Below are positions 5,200-7,312 of a DNA stretch of 7,312 nucleotides, in pieces. Source of the DNA: Verrucomicrobiota bacterium (GTDB lineage: Bacteria > Verrucomicrobiota > Kiritimatiellia > CAIQIC01 > Lenti-01); assembly GCA_022709625.1 (NCBI GenBank), contig JAKLIL010000080.1:1-7312 (forward strand). The letters are read 5' to 3'. Made by a program: the position numbers and the translations under genes. The notes beneath the pieces are model-generated. The model searched no databases. It had not been told where the DNA came from and worked only from the letters and a program-made list of their open reading frames with translations. Each line of letters starts with the position of its first letter. Within the stretch, counting starts at the first letter, position 1.

Positions 5200-6598
5200 T
5201 CAGGATCTTGGCCAACGCGTCGTAGGCCTTGGCGAAGGGGCCCATGGGGGCGGCGACGATGCCGGCGCCGACCTGGCCGACGCCGGCCTGCTTGTGGGCG
5301 ACGCCGGTGTCGATGACGGGCACGAGGTTCTTCTCGACGACTTTGCGGACGTCGATGCCGGTGGGGGTGCCGCGGAAGTCGAGGGCGGGAATCTGGTACA
5401 TGCGGCTTTCGCCGGCGGTGATCTCGTACATCTGGAGGGTGTAGCGCAGGGCGTCGGCGGCGGCCCCGCCGACAAACTGCACGATGGCGGGGGCGGCGGC
5501 GATGGCAAAGCCGCCGAGGCCGCCGGTTTCCGTGATGGCGCTGTCGCCGATGTCGGGATTGGCGTCGTCCTTGGTGAATCCGGCGAAATAGAGGGCGTCG
5601 GGCACTTCGGCGGGGGCGGTGAACCACAGGTCGCCGGTGCCGGCGAGCTGGATGCCGAAGTCGGTGCCGTTGCGGGCCATGACGACGGCGATGGAGCTGC
5701 CCTTGACGCCGCGCGCGGCGTCGAGGGTGGCCTTGCAAGCGGGCATGGAGAGGTTCAGGAAGAAGTGGTCGTTGCCGTTGATGAAGTTGAGCACGGCGAC
5801 GGCGTCGTCCTTGTTGTCGCAGGTGGCGAGGACGGCGGGGGCGATGGCGCGGTAGAGCAGGGAGGTGCCGGCGCGGTTGCGGTTGTGGACTTCGTCGCCC
5901 ATGTGGAGGGCCTGCGCAATGAGGTTCTTGAGATCGATCGGCCCCGTTTGGGCGAGGGCCGCCTTGAGGACGGGATAGAGGACGGTTTCCATCCACTTGA
6001 GGCGCTGGGTGACTTCGTCGCCGAATGCGCCGTAGCGGAGGACCTTGCCGAGGCCCTCGTTCAAGGTGCAGTAGGCGAAGTTGCCGTAGGTTTCGTTTTT
6101 GATGATCCACACGGGCATGGAGGGCGTGACGATGCCGGCCATGGGTCCGACGGCGGCATGCTCGTGGCAGGGGGCGTACTGGATCTTGCCGGAGGAAGCG
6201 AGCTGCTCGGCTGCCGCGAGGGTCGTGGCGCGGCCTTCATAGACCAGGCCGGCCATCACGCCGCCGCGCATCGGGCCGCACATGCGGTCCCAGGTGATCG
6301 GTGGCCCGGCGTGGAGGATCGTGTCCGCGGTCATGCCGGGGATCACGCGGCGCGCGATCTCGAGCCCGACCAGCTTGGGCGCGCCCGCGAGGATGATCTC
6401 CAGCGCCTTTTGGTTGGCTTTTTCGATCCGCGTCGCGTGTTTCGCGAGGATCGCCTCGGATTCGGGCGCGACGTCCACGGCCGGACGCCAATCCACCTGG
6501 ACGGCGGACGCGGAGAACTTGCCGCAGGTTTCCTTGAACGCCTCGATCCCGACATTGACGACTTTGAGGGGGGCCCCGAACAGTTGTTGGATGCTCAT
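5195..6598 (-). CDS. DUF1116 family protein (YlbE-like), probable FdrA partner
   Basis: The 467-residue product is a full-length DUF1116 (PF06545) protein. Recognisable family blocks are GPPITWDRMCGPMRGG (98-113) with YEG (120-122), KNETYGNFAYCTLNEGLGKVLRYGAFG (167-193, described by ends only), HMGDEVHNRNRAGTSLL (232-248), NGNDHFFLNLSM (274-285) and GDSAITETGGLGGFA (351-365). It has no signal peptide or clear membrane segment. E. coli YlbE, of this family, is encoded next to fdrA and ylbF in the allantoin-utilisation region; the three have been reported to make up oxamate carbamoyltransferase, which is the best functional lead. I chose the ATG at 6598 because AAGGAA sits six bases upstream. 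A TTG at 6619 would add seven residues and overlap the fdrA stop codon. The gap to fdrA is 17 bases, so co-transcription is likely. Family confidence is high; activity and substrate are inferred from neighbours only. Confidence 0.92.
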   Translation of the reverse strand: MSIQQLFGAPLKVVNVGIEAFKETCGKFSASAVQVDWRPAVDVAPESEAILAKHATRIEKANQKALEIILAGAPKLVGLEIARRVIPGMTADTILHAGPPITWDRMCGPMRGGVMAGLVYEGRATTLAAAEQLASSGKIQYAPCHEHAAVGPMAGIVTPSMPVWIIKNETYGNFAYCTLNEGLGKVLRYGAFGDEVTQRLKWMETVLYPVLKAALAQTGPIDLKNLIAQALHMGDEVHNRNRAGTSLLYRAIAPAVLATCDNKDDAVAVLNFINGNDHFFLNLSMPACKATLDAARGVKGSSIAVVMARNGTDFGIQLAGTGDLWFTAPAEVPDALYFAGFTKDDANPDIGDSAITETGGLGGFAIAAAPAIVQFVGGAAADALRYTLQMYEITAGESRMYQIPALDFRGTPTGIDVRKVVEKNLVPVIDTGVAHKQAGVGQVGAGIVAAPMGPFAKAYDALAKILK

Positions 6599-6604
6599 GG
6601 CGAA

Positions 6605-6610
6605 TTCCTT
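6605..6610 (-). promoter_or_regulatory. Shine-Dalgarno that fixes the DUF1116 start
   Basis: The complement reads AAGGAA within GCGAAGGAATTC, six bases before the ATG at 6598, in the short gap after the fdrA stop codon. It lies downstream of the alternative TTG (6619) and so favours the ATG. Confidence 0.75.
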
Positions 6611-6615
6611 CGCGA

Positions 6616-7312
6616 TCAACGGTTGCGGCGGGCGACTTGGGCGGTCAGGAAGCCGGCGAGTTTGCAGGCGGCGGCATTGGTCAACTGCACGTGCGCGCCG
6701 GCTTCCCGGAGCACTTCCACGACCTGGGCCCGGTTTTGCGGGTCGCCGATCGTGCCCGTAACTCCGGCGACGACGAAGACCTGCCTGGCCGCCTGCTTGA
6801 CGACGGGTACCAGCTCGGCGGCGGGATCGGGATTGGCGCCGTAGCCGAGCACCACGTCGATCAGGACGACCGCGACTTCGGGTTGCGCGGCCTGTTCGAG
6901 AATCATCTTGTTGCGCAGCGTGAAGTCGATCATGGGATGGGCCCGGCCCACGGTGAATTCGTCTTCGCCCAAATCCACCACGGCGTTTTTCTCGGGCTGC
7001 CAGGCGTTCTTGAGCTTGTGCGAATCGCCGAGGGGCGCGTTGGAGCAGACGGAGCGGAGCACGCCGTCGAGAACCACCTGCGCTTCGGCGCAGAACGTCC
7101 CGCCGCTGAACAGGCCGCGGAGGTAGCGCCCCTTGGGGCGCTTGCGCTTGGCGACGATGGCGCGGGCCTCGGCCTGGAGAATGCCGTCGCGCTTGGCGAG
7201 GTGCGGGACGACTTGGGCGGGATCCTCGCCGTTGGCATGCGCGATTGCCAGATGGGCGGCTTGCTCCAGCGTGGCCGGAATTCCCCCTTCGCCGAGGAAC
7301 AGCGCCACCACG
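6616..7312 (-). CDS. fdrA: FdrA-like acyl-CoA synthetase family protein, C-terminal part (partial)
   Basis: The frame enters at the right edge and ends with TGA (6616-6618), giving 231 complete C-terminal codons, probably a little under half of a protein that is usually about 500-550 residues. It resembles the C-terminal half of FdrA, a relative of succinyl-CoA synthetase/NDP-forming acyl-CoA synthetases. Family segments seen are YLRGLFSGGTFCAEA (about residues 63-77 of the visible part), FTVGRAHPMID (about 119-129), VVLIDVVLGYGANPDPAAELVPVV (about 148-171) and the terminal segment with VVAGVTGTIGDPQ. The histidine in the HPMID segment lies in the ligase-like region, but whether it is phosphorylated as in succinyl-CoA synthetase is not known to me. 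It is directly upstream of the DUF1116 gene with a 17-base gap, the conserved FdrA-YlbE pairing. The promoter and N-terminal nucleotide/CoA-binding portion lie beyond the window. Confidence 0.88.
   Translation of the reverse strand, partial: VVALFLGEGGIPATLEQAAHLAIAHANGEDPAQVVPHLAKRDGILQAEARAIVAKRKRPKGRYLRGLFSGGTFCAEAQVVLDGVLRSVCSNAPLGDSHKLKNAWQPEKNAVVDLGEDEFTVGRAHPMIDFTLRNKMILEQAAQPEVAVVLIDVVLGYGANPDPAAELVPVVKQAARQVFVVAGVTGTIGDPQNRAQVVEVLREAGAHVQLTNAAACKLAGFLTAQVARRNR

Noticed and set aside
5169..6110. N-terminal extension of the four-helix-bundle frame into the DUF1116 gene
   Set aside because: The extension is Arg/Pro/His-rich out-of-frame translation of DUF1116; the ATG at 5168 starts a typical family N-terminus.
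6599..6619. TTG start adding seven residues to the DUF1116 protein
   Set aside because: The Shine-Dalgarno AAGGAA lies downstream of this TTG and is correctly spaced for the ATG at 6598.
5294..6844. Plus-strand 516-codon open frame opposite DUF1116 and fdrA
   Set aside because: Antisense shadow with Gly/Val/Asp-rich low-complexity composition; the minus-strand genes carry clear conserved motifs.

Overview
The window is GC-rich bacterial chromosome, with most coding stretches near 65-70% GC by eye. It splits into a housekeeping left half and a metabolic right half that converge on a terminator at about 3.77 kb. The left half starts with the 5' part of a glycogen phosphorylase gene (minus strand, running off the left edge). 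It is followed by a divergent intergenic region with a plausible promoter for each direction and a clear bacterial signal recognition particle RNA gene. Then comes the classic co-oriented trio dnaX - ybaB/ebfC - recR, tightly packed, with each downstream Shine-Dalgarno overlapping the previous stop codon. The RecR Toprim wording (LMGKISPMRGEG in place of the commoner LGG.lSPl.GigP) and the presence of a stand-alone four-helix-bundle (23S intervening-sequence-protein family) gene suggest the PVC superphylum (Verrucomicrobiota, Kiritimatiellota or Lentisphaerota). That assignment is inference and only moderately secure.

The right half is a minus-strand gene string read from right to left: the C-terminal part of an FdrA-type acyl-CoA-synthetase-like protein, a complete DUF1116 (YlbE-like) protein, a small four-helix-bundle protein, and a cyclase/kynurenine-formamidase-like metal hydrolase ending at a strong intrinsic terminator. 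FdrA and DUF1116 proteins are partners; in E. coli they belong to the allantoin/oxamate catabolism locus. An adjacent metal-dependent amide or ring hydrolase suggests a catabolic operon that opens a nitrogen-containing substrate and then handles a carbamoyl or acyl group. The third E. coli partner (DUF2877/YlbF) and a carbamate kinase are not in the window and could lie beyond its right edge.

The most unusual feature is the four-helix-bundle gene. It sits between two members of the operon, is AT-richer than its neighbours in places, and is bracketed by imperfect inverted repeats built from 6-8 base units (GGGGTCA / GGGTTC / GAGTTCAG). One repeat supplies the stop codon of the DUF1116 gene; the other encodes the last residues of the four-helix-bundle protein itself. 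The layout resembles the intervening sequences of bacterial 23S rRNA genes, but here it is in a protein operon, so it looks like a small mobile cassette.

Stretches without protein genes: 722-1120 holds the divergent promoters and the SRP RNA; 3714-3811 holds a short imperfect tandem/inverted repeat and the terminator. I saw no tRNA, rRNA, CRISPR array, transposase or riboswitch.
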